From Jackrogersella multiformis (Eukaryota; Ascomycota; Sordariomycetes; Xylariales; Hypoxylaceae), in contig CADCXD010000009.1 in NCBI GenBank assembly GCA_902806575.1, positions 1,364,001 to 1,428,000 of the forward strand: DNA of 64,000 nucleotides, in the 5' to 3' direction. Position 1 is the stretch's first letter. Each line of letters opens with the position of its first letter. A model generated the notes under the pieces. That model was not told the DNA's origin. It was given only the letters and a program-made list of their open reading frames with translations, and did not search any database. The position numbers were made by a program, and so were the translations under genes. Shown piece after piece: positions 1 to 10,572 of the stretch.

Positions 1-530
1 CAGGAGCGGGAGCGGCCCAAGAAGGAAAACATCCTCGACCTTAGCAAATACGTCGACAAACGGATCACTGTCAAGTTCAACGGCGGCCGAGAAGGTAAGC
101 CGCCGCCGATCTCCTCCCTCCCCCTCCCCCTCCCCTTCCCCCTTCACCTCACCGCCCTGCCCCCCCTGGTCACATGCTTGAACCACATACGTACATGTCG
201 TCGAGTTAAACCGGAGCTAACCCTGATATCGTCGTGCAGTCACCGGCACGCTCAAGGGCTACGATGCGCTTATGAACCTAGTCCTCGACGAGGTACAAGA
301 AGTCATGCGAGGTAAGTTCTTCTTCCAGTCCTCTACCTTCTCGTAGCCTAAGCCCAAGGAGCGTGGCGGACAAACACTAACGCAATAATCTCCATATAGA
401 CGACGAAGGCAAGGAGGCGACGCGATCACTCGGTCTGGTGGTCGCTCGAGGTACTCTGCTAGTAGTAATCAGCCCCGTTGACGGGAGCGAGGAGATCGAG
501 AATCCCTTTGCCCAGCAGTCGGAAGACTGA
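1..530 (+). CDS. lsm7: LSM7, U6 snRNA-associated Sm-like protein (5' partial)
   Basis: Sm-like subunit of the heteroheptameric LSm rings: LSm2-8 binds the U6 snRNA 3' end in the nucleus and LSm1-7 promotes decapping in the cytoplasm. Three exons are visible: 1-94, 240-311 and 400-530, with GT-AG introns 95-239 and 312-399 that join in frame. The spliced product reads ILDLSKYVDKRITVKFNGGRE, then VTGTLKGYDALMNLVLDEV, then the Sm2 part with LGLVVARGTLLVVISP, and ends in a short acidic tail. This is the LSm7 pattern (Sm1 with the GxLKGYD...NLVLD core, Sm2 with RG). The window starts inside the gene, so the start codon and a few N-terminal residues are missing. It converges with PAN3. Confidence 0.93.
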
Positions 531-1926
531 AGCCCCCCCTCCAAAAGGACAGGCCATCCGGAGGAGAGAGATTAGGATGACAACGACCTAGCGGAGTGCC
601 GAGTATACCTCCCGAGCTCTTGCGCATGGGGAAGAACCTATGGCAAAGATCAACTTTACCAACGACGCAAGTTAGTCAGACCCTAAGTCGCGTATGCTTT
701 TAACGAGGGAGGTGGGAGAAGCAATGTCGCCATGTTGTGAACTACCCGCAAACTAAAAAAGGGCATGATGGTAGATGAAAAACTATTACATGCATGAATG
801 CCTATTAGGAACGGTATGAGAAATGAGCCTCAGATAGCAAACATCGTTCTTGTGAATATTCCGTAAACGTGAAATCCATCATCCCCCTCGACGGCTTGTG
901 TGAGGTATTGACCTTTGCCCTTGTTTTCTCGTATAGGTCCTTGTCATATACTTGCTGCCTCGTTATACCTACCAACTTCTCCTAATTTTTAAAAGACTCT
1001 TACCTTTACCATAGCGTGACTACCATATCATGTTAATGAGGTGAATGATCCTATCTTTAGCTATAGTACCTTTCTAGGCACATGCAGGTGATACTCATGA
1101 CAACTCACGATCAACGCCAGAACAGAAATCAATGACGAGGATAACCACCTAGAGTGAATCTATAGTATCCAGCGTCCTGTAAAGCTACCCCTAGGAAACC
1201 CGGTATTGTGAACAGTATGAAACTTTGCTTGTATTCTCTACTTTATACTTCGATAGACATGTTATCTACCACGACTGCGATCCGCGCGCTCTCTCTCAAA
1301 CCCGCTGCTCGTCTGAAACCTCGCTAGAAACAAATCGCTACTGATGTCCTTCCTTTATAGTCCAGCCGAGCCCGTCCCGTCAGCAGCAGTAGCAACGGTA
1401 AGCCCAACCACCAACCAGGTTAATACCTGAAAGAGTATCGCTATAATGCAACTCTTTGTTTCAGCGGTATTCAACTATCTGACGCACCCAAATATAGTCC
1501 AATATAGCCTCATCTCGTGATAGGTGTCCTGTCGTTTCACTATCGGAGATTGATGAAAGGGTAGTGACCAGGTCACTACGTGGAAAGTGTCTAGGTTTGC
1601 TAAATGCTTGTTGTTCGTCGAATTTTTGTGGACCAAATTTGAGAGCCAACGTTATCGTCTTGCTGGTACTTTCATTGTCGGGCATTCTGACGAAGGCCCT
1701 CCTTCAGTTGGACTCGTCTTCAATACCCCTCACAATCGTGTACTATTTCCAACGCTCCTCTGCGAAACAGTTTGCTGGGGAGACCCGTCCCTCGACGTTT
1801 CGAATTCATCGTACGTCGAGAGCCCCTACCTTACATCCAGTTTCTCATCTTCTCGTGTCCGCTTGCGAACATCGTGTTATAGTGGATCCCTATTGAACTT
1901 GAGCTATGGGCAGCAGGCCTCCTCTC
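531..1926. other. Intergenic region between the convergent LSM7 and PAN3 genes
   Basis: Holds the 3' flanks of two convergent genes. The only suggestive content is a short mitochondrial-presequence-like ATG reading at 1259 followed by two well-formed splice-site pairs up to a TGA at 1520 (see findings). The frames do not join cleanly, so no gene is called. Confidence 0.5.
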
Positions 1927-4900
1927 CTAGTAGGCTTGCCTCCCCTGTTGTTTGGTACTGGCCTTAAACAGATCGTTAAATGCACCCTGTGCCTGCTTCT
2001 TTAATTCCTTGTATGATACCACAAAAGTTGACTGGTGGTCTCGACTAGTTAGATAAATCCTTTCGTCGACGCCAGCGTCCAGCTTGTTTAAGCAGCTGAT
2101 GACATGCCCAAGATCTATGACCGGACTTCCTTGGGCATCGACCTGGTGGAAGACGTAGTCTCGAAATAGCTTCAAAGTATAACGTTCTGAAGTCTCGGCC
2201 CAATTGGGATCGTTGTCAAACTCTGGTCGTTCGTTGATGGAGCCCAGCTTCGCCATCAGTCTCACTAACCGGCTATTCTCGAGTTCTCTGCCCAGGTGGG
2301 TAGTTGTCTCGTCCTGGGCGTTGAACGACGCCACCAGCGCATCGTCAATATGCTGAGAAAGATCGTACACCAGATGCTCCGCTGTCTTCGTTGATATGTT
2401 TTGCGTTGGGCTAAGTAGCCAAGATATTCTATCCTTTAGTTCAGGGGAGTAAGTCCTAGCTAGCTGCTCCAGGGGCAACCGTAGATCGCCAAGATTCCGA
2501 TGTGGCGTATTGGTTGCAATGCTTAACAAAAGTCGCCCAAGGTTAAAGAAGTCCTCCTGTTGTAATTCTTCGACTCGACGAGGGACTTCGAAATGGAGTA
2601 CATCTAAAATGGAGCATGCACTGAGCCTGATTCGATTCTTATCCGTCAGGATCACCTTGCTAATGTCGATGCACCGTGCCGCAAGTTTGGCCTTATGGAT
2701 TGCCTTGATAGCACTTGCGAGCTGGACGAGGTAGCTCCATAATACCTTCTCCGAGACGGGTGCCGGACGAACGAAGCGGTTGCTGGGGAAATGATACTCT
2801 GCTAACGTCTTCGAGAGTGGATGATAACTGTGAACAAACACGAGGGAGCTATCATTGAAGTCCCTTGTAGTAAACGCCTCGATCGTTGTCACTATGTTGG
2901 GATGCATGATCTTCTTCCACGAGTTCACAGCTTTAATCGCTTCCTCATTAGTGAGGCGGAATCCTGCCATCTGTTCAGTTGGATTTTCTATCGAATAAGC
3001 ATGAAGACAGACCTTCAATTCGTCTCAAGCAGAATGTGTTTCCATTTTTGCGAGAAGTCGCTTTGAATACCCAACTAGGAAGTCCGAAAGTGCTCGTTGT
3101 GCCTCGGATCTTAATGTCTAAAGGAACAAGGGAGTGATAATGCTGCAGGGTGGGTAACTGCACCCCAGGCTGACTCGGAAGAACTTGCCTAGCAGCCTCG
3201 GATTTTCTCTGAAGATCCTCTCTAAGTGAATCTGGAAGGAATAAGTCATATACTTGCCGCTGGTAAGGCTGTAGGTTTTCCCTCCCGGTTGTGATGGGAT
3301 AGTAAAGATGATATTGAAGCTAAGAAGGGTCAGATAGCAACCCAAGATAGGCAACGTTGGGGCAGTGTTGGTACTAGAAACTTACAGGCTGAGAGGGAGC
3401 CGCGTATGAATTCTGAGCCGTATAGTACGGTGCGCCTGCTCCGGCCAGGGAGTTGTGATCCTCGGCGTATGGGTTGTATTGTGCTGATGGGAGTGCTTGG
3501 TTGACACTAGACATATTAAATGGATCATAGCTTATGGATCCGCTGTCTGTCGAACCGTTGGTTGCAGTCTGGACCTCATTAACTTTAGTGTTTTGGATAA
3601 TCTCTCCAGGACTTACTGCAGTGTTCAAATCATAGTTCTGGGGAGCAAAATCTGCAAATGGTGCTGATTTGTATAGCGAGACCCCAGTATCTTGCTGTAA
3701 GGCTGAGGTTGTAGCTATCGACAATGTAAGCGTATGTATAGTGGGGAGTCGGCATCAAAGATTCCTCACATGTCGAGGCCCCTCTAGGGGTGAATGGTGT
3801 AGCATTTGTCGAGAAGTTGGACTTCTTGCCTCCAAGTTGAGTAGGGGTGAACGATGGGGATTCCACGTTTAGTGATTTCTTCGCACTACCACTAAAAGGT
3901 ATATTAGCAAGGTCACTGAAAGAATCAGTAGGAGAAAGATTAGAGCTGGCTGGTATCATCGGGTTGGCTCCATCGCTATAACACCGCTTATGACTTTTCT
4001 GGTAGCTCGAAGCCCGGGATGGACTATTATTTTGGCTACCTTCACTCGGTAGGTTGACAATGCTCCGAAAAGAACAAGGCGAGACGGTTATCCGAGTAGT
4101 GGGCTTGCCGAGTTGCTGGCGTCTGAGAGAGACAGGAGTAGATCTAAGACCAGCAGCATCGATATTTCCAGCACTAGGGTTGGACGAGGAGTTTGACCAG
4201 CTACCACTCAACGATGTTGTTTTGTTCATGCGACGTCTGATTCGCTGCAAAGCAGATCGGCCGGATAAGACGTTATTGGAATCGCCATCATGAGGAGATA
4301 CAGGCGGATGGAAAGGTTCAAATGCCATTTGGGAGTCAAATGTCGAAGATTGGGAGGTGTTATATCTGTGCTGTGCCTGTTTGGCTTTGCGCTTTTCTGC
4401 CCGCGAACGACAGTCTGTCTCTAAAGCATGGCTTATGCCACAATTTTTATTTCTGCTCTCCTCGTACCTCTCGGTTTGGTCCTCCCCGTGCTCGTTGGGT
4501 GTCATTGTCAGGATATCTCGAAAAGATCAGAGTCCTAGTAGAGCCTCGTAGATGGAATTGTCCCGGGCGTTGAATAGCGAATGTATTGCCTAATGTTGCT
4601 ATGCGCTCTAACCGAGAGGCCCTTTAATTCTATACAGGTTGCCTTGGTTTTCTTGTAGGAAATTCGGATGGTATCATAGTACGAGCCAGCCAGGCTTTTG
4701 GTGAATATAACTTAAAGGAAATCATCACAGGTTAAGATTGACTTACTTATCCATCGAATTAGAGGAGCCCTTCTCGTGGTTGAAGGCGCAACCCTGATCC
4801 TCGTAGCGGCAATGGCCATAGATCAATACATTCCGACAAAGGGTGTCCTTAGTATCTGAGCAGGCGCAAGTAGGTAATGTTAGCGATATCAAGACACTAC

Positions 4901-5058
4901 AATCGACATGCCCACAAGCACGCCTATTTCGATTATCATGTTCTCGTGTTCTCATATTCTCATGGGGTCTCATGGGGCAAGCGCTTACCACGCGTCTTAG
5001 GTCTAGGGGAGGCCATCTGCCTCCCTCTATCGGCAGTACCGAATCGCGTGTTCGCCAT
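1927..5058 (-). CDS. pan3: PAN3, regulatory subunit of the PAN2-PAN3 poly(A) deadenylase
   Basis: Recruits the PAN2 nuclease to poly(A)-binding protein on mRNA for the first phase of deadenylation in the cytoplasm. Six exons join in phase: 5058-4989, 4855-4747, 3891-3770, 3714-3386, 3319-3013 and 2963-1927, giving 657 aa, the usual fungal length. Visible parts are an N-terminal CCCH zinc finger (C30, C39, C46, H50, spacing CX8CX6CX3H), a disordered linker with SPSFTP and FTPRGA motifs and a PAM2-like stretch around QYNPYAED, a pseudokinase domain (roughly residues 230-530) and the C-terminal knob ending near residue 650. Start chosen because MANTRF plus the SPRPKTR stretch precede the finger, as in fungal homologues. 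Odd point: intron 4746-3892 is 855 nt and carries a long open frame contiguous with exon 3 (see findings). The donor at 3012 (GTCTGT) is weaker than the others. Confidence 0.92.
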
Positions 5059-6544
5059 TTGTATTGAGTAGAGTGTGTTGATTCTCGTATTCTCGTCATG
5101 GAGCAGTCGCGATGTCAGGCTGGGAGGGAAGTAAATGCTGCCCCAATCGATACAACCCCTAGAAGAATGACCAATTGTTAGATCTGGTAATCTACTACCT
5201 ACCTAGGTAGGTAGATAGGTATGTAATTAGGAGGCTACCCAAGTATATATCTAGGGTACCCGGGTAGGGAAGGGATACGCGAATGGCACCTACTGAACAC
5301 CTCAAAGCACTCCCATTTTCTAGCAAGAAGGGGCGAAAGCTCGCCCATAAAAATTAGATAACACGCGCAACGAAAATAAAATGGCGAGGATCAGGATTCT
5401 GTGTATCAATTGAACCTTTATGCAGAAGGCGATGGTAAGGCTGGCGATAAGGACACAAAGAGACGATGCGGCGTGCAAGGGCACACATGAGTAGAAGTTC
5501 TAGAGTAAGTTGTAGTGGGCAGTGGGCAGCGGGCAGTGGGATGACGGCGGATTAGTAACCACAGATAAGTTACCTGATTGGTTCTTGTTACTTCGATGTC
5601 CAGTGCCAAGATTTTCGTCTCTCAGCCTCGTTAGGAAAATAATAATTATAGACGATTTGGTTATAATATAATTGGAATATTTGGGAAATGGTGCGGGACA
5701 CTAAGCGCTTTATAGTATCTAAAAACAAATAGACAGCTACCTACAAGGAGATAAGTATCTAACTAAAGAAATGATGACTAGCTGTTTTAAGTTTCAAATT
5801 TGAACCTTGAACCACACAAAGTCTGACATACTAGTCCAGATAGAGTAAAGATTACATATAAAGTTACCTAGGAGAATTTCAATTTCCCCAAGTTTTGAAT
5901 CAATACATATCTTAGGTACCTAGGTACATATTAATAGTGTACATACTTATGTACCTACTAGGTAGGTAAGAATATGCTAGGTTAGTGATTTATCAATCCG
6001 GGTTGCGCCACCAAACTTCACAATCTCCGGTTGCCATTTGTCGTCACCTCCGATGCAGCAACTTTATGCAATGGATATATCTATCTTATCCATCTACCTA
6101 TGTACCTACATCATTCTAACAGGTGGGTCCAGCAACTTACCTACTTAGTACAACATACATCTGAACACGAAAGCCTCACCCAGCTCTTTTAATTCACCAC
6201 CAGCTGCTCATCATTCCTCTTTCTTTATTTGACGTCGTTACTTAACATCGTCTCAAAGGTTTCACATTAAATACCTACCTCGAGGTACTTACGGTTAATG
6301 TCGTAATGCCACATTCATTCTAGTACGACCCTTGACAAGAAGGCACTACGTAATTCTCGATTCGATCTCCGAAGCTAAGTCTAGAACTGCATGTCCAGTT
6401 CGCGATCGTCCAAGGCAGCAACAAGCTCCCATAAAAACGGCACCGAGTAATCATTTCACGACCTCGACTCTCAAACACGCATGGAGGAAATTTAATATCG
6501 AATTATACCAACATTTTCTTCGGTCGGCCATACATCTCGACAGC
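5059..6544. promoter_or_regulatory. Divergent promoter region of PAN3 and the UBX gene
   Basis: About 1.5 kb of AT-rich DNA between divergently transcribed genes. It contains two exact TACCTAGGTA palindromes (5200-5209, 5917-5926) and several CTACCT/AGGTAG half motifs. The CDS frame of the UBX gene is open upstream to 6332 but I take 6545 as start. No TATA box or transcription-factor site can be assigned with confidence. Confidence 0.5.
5200..5209. repeat. TACCTAGGTA palindrome, copy in the PAN3 upstream region
   Basis: Exact 10-bp palindrome, extended by CTACC on the left and GGTAG on the right into a longer imperfect inverted repeat about 140 bp upstream of the PAN3 start. A second exact copy lies at 5917-5926. 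All copies are listed in the findings. Confidence 0.85.
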
Positions 6545-8149
6545 ATGGCGAGTAACGGCGGTGTCGACATAGGTCAGCTCACCCCGGAGCAGCAGTCTGC
6601 TCTGGAGCAGTATACCCAGGTCACGGCGCAAGATATTAAGGATGCAGTGCCGTTGCTGCAGAGATCGCAATGGAACGTCGAGATAGCAATCGCCAAATTC
6701 TTCGACGGTGAGGGCCCCGACCTCGTAGCCGAAGCCATAGAAGCTCAAAACCACATCCCGCAACAAGCGGCGAGGCATGAAAACCTCCAAGAGAGCCTCA
6801 TGGCAGCCTCGCGGCCCATCGGACGTCCATTACCACGAGCCAGACCCGATCCCGCCCCGAGGATCGTCCCGCAACCCCAGACAACCCACCGCCCGCCCTT
6901 CTTCCTCTCTATAATATTCGCCCCCTTCAACCTCGGGTTCCGAGCCGTCTCGACGCTCTTCCGCACGTTCATGTACATATTCGCCTTCCTCCCCGCCTCC
7001 ATCCGGCCCCGGGCCATAACCACGAGCATGACGAGCGGCTGGAAGGGCACGATGGGCCGGCGCATGCTCCTGCCGCGCGACACCGCCTCGCGCTTCAAGC
7101 GCGAGTTCGAGGAGGAGTACGGAACCAGCGTCCTACCTTTCCACGAGGGCGGCTTCGCCCAGGCTCTCGACCTTGCCAAGAAGGACCTCAAGTTCCTACT
7201 GATCGTGCTCATGTCGCCCGAGCACGACGACACCGAGTCCTTCACGCGCGACACGCTGCTCGCGCCCGAGGTCGTCGCCTTCGTCAACGAGCCCGCCAAC
7301 AACGTCGTCCTGTGGGGCGGCAACGTGCTCGACTCCGAGGCCTACCAGGTCGCCGCGGAGTATAACTGTACTAAGTTCCCCTTCTCGTGCCTGGTGTGCC
7401 TGACCCCCAAGGAGGGCAGCACCCGCATGAGCATCGTCAAGCGCCTCGCCGGCCCCATGCCGCCGTCCACCTACCTGGCCGAGCTCCGCGCCGCCGTCGA
7501 CAAGTACGCCCCGGACCTGGCCGGCGTGCGCGCCGAGCGCGCCGCCCACGACGCCGCCCGCAGCCTGCGCACCGAGCAGGACTCCGCGTACGAGCGCTCC
7601 CTAGCCCGCGACCGCGAGCGCGTGCGCCAGCGCAAGGAGGCCGAGGCCGCCGCCCTCCTCGCCGAGCAGAAGGCCCGCGAGCGAGCCCAGGCCGCCGACC
7701 TCCGCGCCCGCCAGCGCGAGCAGTGGCGCCGCTGGCGCGCCACCACCATCGCCCCCGAACCCGATACCAACGCCGACCCCAAGGACGTGGTGCGCCTGGC
7801 CCTGAAGATGCCCGGCACCGGCGGCCGAGTCGTGCGCCGATTCGCGGCCGCCATCACCGTGGAGGAGCTATACGCGTTCGTCGAGTGCTACGACCTGCTC
7901 GCGGACCCCGAGGAGGAAGCCGGCGGCGAGGGCGGGGAGACGGACCGCGAGCAGCCCGACGGCTACAAGCACCGGTACGAGTTCCGGATCGCGGCGCCCC
8001 TGCCGCGAGTCGTCTACGAGCCCGACGAGGTGGCCACGCTGGGCGCCACCATCGGAAGGTCCGGGAACCTGATCGTCGAGAGTAGAGTCCCTGATGAGGA
8101 CGAGGAGGGATCATCCGACGATAGTGACGGCCAGGGAGCTGTAGAGTAG
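6545..8149 (+). CDS. UBA-hairpin-UAS-UBX protein, FAF2/UBXD8-type (Ubx2/Ubx3/Ucp10-like)
   Basis: Membrane-anchored adaptor expected to recruit Cdc48/p97 to ER or lipid-droplet substrates in ER-associated degradation. Single exon, 534 aa from the ATG in an AGCATGG context; the frame also has an ATG at 6332, but the extra 71 residues are not domain-like. Order of parts: UBA-like helix bundle (residues 12-55, starting LTPEQQSALEQY), a hydrophobic hairpin (118-152, PFFLSIIFAPFN then MYIFAFLP), a thioredoxin-like UAS domain (185-325), an Arg/Glu/Ala-rich coiled coil (328-400), a UBX domain (412-512) and an acidic tail. The UBX loop that normally has FPR toward Cdc48 reads LPR at 486-488. Codons are strongly G/C-ended, unlike PAN3 next door. 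Converges with SF3A1. Confidence 0.88.
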   Translation: MASNGGVDIGQLTPEQQSALEQYTQVTAQDIKDAVPLLQRSQWNVEIAIAKFFDGEGPDLVAEAIEAQNHIPQQAARHENLQESLMAASRPIGRPLPRARPDPAPRIVPQPQTTHRPPFFLSIIFAPFNLGFRAVSTLFRTFMYIFAFLPASIRPRAITTSMTSGWKGTMGRRMLLPRDTASRFKREFEEEYGTSVLPFHEGGFAQALDLAKKDLKFLLIVLMSPEHDDTESFTRDTLLAPEVVAFVNEPANNVVLWGGNVLDSEAYQVAAEYNCTKFPFSCLVCLTPKEGSTRMSIVKRLAGPMPPSTYLAELRAAVDKYAPDLAGVRAERAAHDAARSLRTEQDSAYERSLARDRERVRQRKEAEAAALLAEQKARERAQAADLRARQREQWRRWRATTIAPEPDTNADPKDVVRLALKMPGTGGRVVRRFAAAITVEELYAFVECYDLLADPEEEAGGEGGETDREQPDGYKHRYEFRIAAPLPRVVYEPDEVATLGATIGRSGNLIVESRVPDEDEEGSSDDSDGQGAVE

Positions 8150-8879
8150 ATGGGGAATCGCTCGCCTAGGCAATTCTATAGCGGTAGATAAGATAATATT
8201 GCAAGAATTGTAACAATACAATCACGCTTCGTGCCAATTTCTCAAGCTTGTGATTTGATTCGTAGTGATAATGACAATAGTATTATGTCATCTAAACAAT
8301 TGGTATTACGCTGCCAACACGAACTCTAAGACTCCAATACATATAAGGTAGTTATACAGAGATGCGTTAACAACCTATGTTCAAAAAATCTTCCAGCGCA
8401 TCACGAAACTGTTAATGGTATATATACCTAGGTATATATATATAGTCCTCAAGTCACATTCCAGCCATTGCCCAAAATTCCTACGAGGGGCAGCTGTTTT
8501 TACAAGTTAATACCATCAAGAAACCTCTACTGTGCATAGCAGGTAGCACGTTGAACTTCGACGCGAGTTTGGAACCCGCGACGCAACATGGGTGGATTAC
8601 ACAGAGCTGTATTGAAGTATGAGCATTATGAATATAGATGAGCTAATTTTCTTGGGTATTGTTTACCTGTTTAGCCTGCGAGGGATTGTTTTCATCTTCC
8701 AAGTTTTCCTTCAAGGGTACGGCGTGGCTGCAAAGGAGTAATTCAGGGGAATTTCGTAGGAATCGACAGCGAAGATACTCTCCCCTATCCGCATGATACT
8801 CGACTCGTGACTCTCTAGCACGGAATACCCTTTTCGTATAATACATATTAAATGGCAAAGATGCTCCAGTCATTGATGA
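8150..8879. other. Convergent 3' region of the UBX and SF3A1 genes
   Basis: About 730 bp of AT-rich sequence with one exact TACCTAGGTA inside a longer TATATACCTAGGTATATATA palindrome (8421-8440), which could form a hairpin between the two 3' ends. A 76-codon minus-strand ORF at 8643-8873 has no recognisable feature and is probably UTR. Confidence 0.5.
8421..8440. repeat. 20-bp perfect palindrome around TACCTAGGTA
   Basis: TATATACCTAGGTATATATA region: the CCTAGG core at 8427-8432 is flanked symmetrically by TA steps. It sits between two convergent genes, so a role in 3'-end formation is possible but only inferred. Confidence 0.7.
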
Positions 8880-10572
8880 TTAGTGGCCTTGTTGATTGTC
8901 CTTGGCAAATCTCTGATGGATTCGGGCGATCTGTTCGTCGACATTCACGCTCTGCATATGGTTCATATGCGCTTGGTTCCTACTCTCGGGATTGCCGTCG
9001 AAGCTGTTCAGTGCTGTCCGCTTTCTTCTCGCCATCTCCTCTTCCGAGATAGGTTGACCTGTAACGCCGTCGAACAGATCCCCTCGCTGACTTGCGAATC
9101 GTTTCAAGTTGTTAGCTACGTCGGAATGCGACAAGTTCGTAGTCGCGTATCGTGACTCAGCCTTCGCCTTCTGCTCCTTCCACTGGGGATCTAGCAGCTC
9201 AATCCTCATATGCGCCTCTAACTCGTTCATCGGAATCTGCTGGTGACAGTTTGGACATAGAGCCATTTGTGTCCCTTGACGATTAGCAGTTCGCGCCGCA
9301 GCTCGAGGAACATAGTTCTCCTTGATTTTCATAGGAGCGACACCACCCTTGGCCTCAGCTTGTGCTTGTTGCATACGTAATCGAGCCTCTTCTCTTTCAC
9401 GTATCCGCTGTGCCTCCTCATCTTCTTGAGCACCGTTCGGGCGTGGTGGGGGAGCCATGTGGTACCCAGATCGAGGAGGCGTTGAGGCGGATGGTGCACG
9501 TTGCGTCGACTGGGCGGGATGGTGAGGAAGGTTGTAGTTAGGCTGTGCTGCATATCCGTTGTAGCCATTTTCGTCGTCATCCGTGGGCATAGCTTCCTCA
9601 ATACGCAGGTTAGCACTGACGGAAATTCTCCCCTTCTGTTCAAGGGAAGCATATTGCAGTTCGGAGAGGGAGGTTGGCGGGGGCAGATTTGCTTGGTCGT
9701 CGACTTCGGTAAAGACGACCGTCTCGACAACAACGAAATCGTGCCAATCGATCTGAGAGTATGATACCCGTTCCTTCTCTTCGTCCTCCTCTTTCTTCTG
9801 CTTCTCTCCCTCTTGATGCTTCAGCCATTCAGCCCTTTGCCTAGCTCGACTCAAGATGTGGAATTTGTCATCGATATTACGCTGCAACTCGGCGACTCTC
9901 TCTTGCTGGACCCTCCCTCCTTCCCCGTCGATTCCACCGGCGCGTAGGAGCATGGAATATTGATCGATAAGGTGTTGGAAGAAATTGTGAAGACTGTGGT
10001 TCGGTCTCAGGAAGTCAAACTGGTAATTCCCAGCTTCCCTTTGGGAGAGAGCGGTCATGAACTGTCTGCCATTCTTTGCAACAAATAGAGCAGTCAGTTT
10101 CACAACTTCGAGGTCCTGGGCGCTGATGTTGGGCATACGCGCGGAGAATTGGAAATCCACGGGCTTAGGAGGGCCCTCGGGTTTTATCTCGACGACAGCA
10201 GCAGCTTCGCCGGCTCGACCAGCCGCGACGGCGGTACCGCGACCCTCCTTGATCTCGCTCAGCCTCCATACGTAGAAAGGATTATAAGGGTCGGCATTGC
10301 TAAGGAAACTAAATTTAGGATTATGTTTCTCTTTTTCTCGGATGCGATCTTCAAATGCAAGGCCATTTCGGGCGACGAAACCGGCGGTCTTCTCGAGGAT
10401 AGCTTTAGATGGGTTAGCTCAGTTCAGCTTCGAGAGAAGATAGGAAGAAGAACAAGAAGATGATGATGACGCTGGACTTACTTCTGAATTCCTTTGGTGG
10501 CAGGACTATACCCTGAGGGGGTTTAATATCATCCAGAACGGCTGCTGCATCACCATTAGTATTCGTAGCCAT
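8880..10572 (-). CDS. prp21: SF3A1/Prp21, splicing factor 3a subunit 1
   Basis: SF3a component of the U2 snRNP, needed for prespliceosome assembly in the nucleus. Two exons, 10572-10482 and 10402-8880, with a 79-nt intron (10481-10403); the joined protein is 537 aa. The start ATG opens MATNTNGD and is followed by the PPQGIVLPPKEFR segment typical of the family. SURP1 covers about residues 32-75 (KTAGFVARNG...FSFL), SURP2 about 122-170 (FVAKNGRQFMTAL...FDFLRP), followed by a charged KEEDEEKE region, a Pro-rich linker, a C-P-N-C-H-Q-Q-I-P motif (LCPNCHQQIP) and the GDLFDGVTGQPISEEE segment. The C-terminal ubiquitin-like domain of animal SF3A1 is absent, which I understand is usual for fungal Prp21. 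Divergent from PMT1. Confidence 0.92.

Noticed and set aside
7387..8085. 232-codon Arg/Pro-rich plus-strand ORF and its minus-strand companions
   Set aside because: They overlap the UBX gene in other frames and arise from its G/C-ended codons. The UBX frame has domain content.
8557..8585. GC-rich hairpin with a GGGTTCCAA stretch, considered as a tRNA T arm
   Set aside because: No TTCRA loop consensus, no acceptor stem or anticodon arm at the right distance.
8643..8873. 76-codon minus-strand ORF just after SF3A1
   Set aside because: Hydrophilic, featureless, immediately downstream of the SF3A1 stop; most likely UTR.
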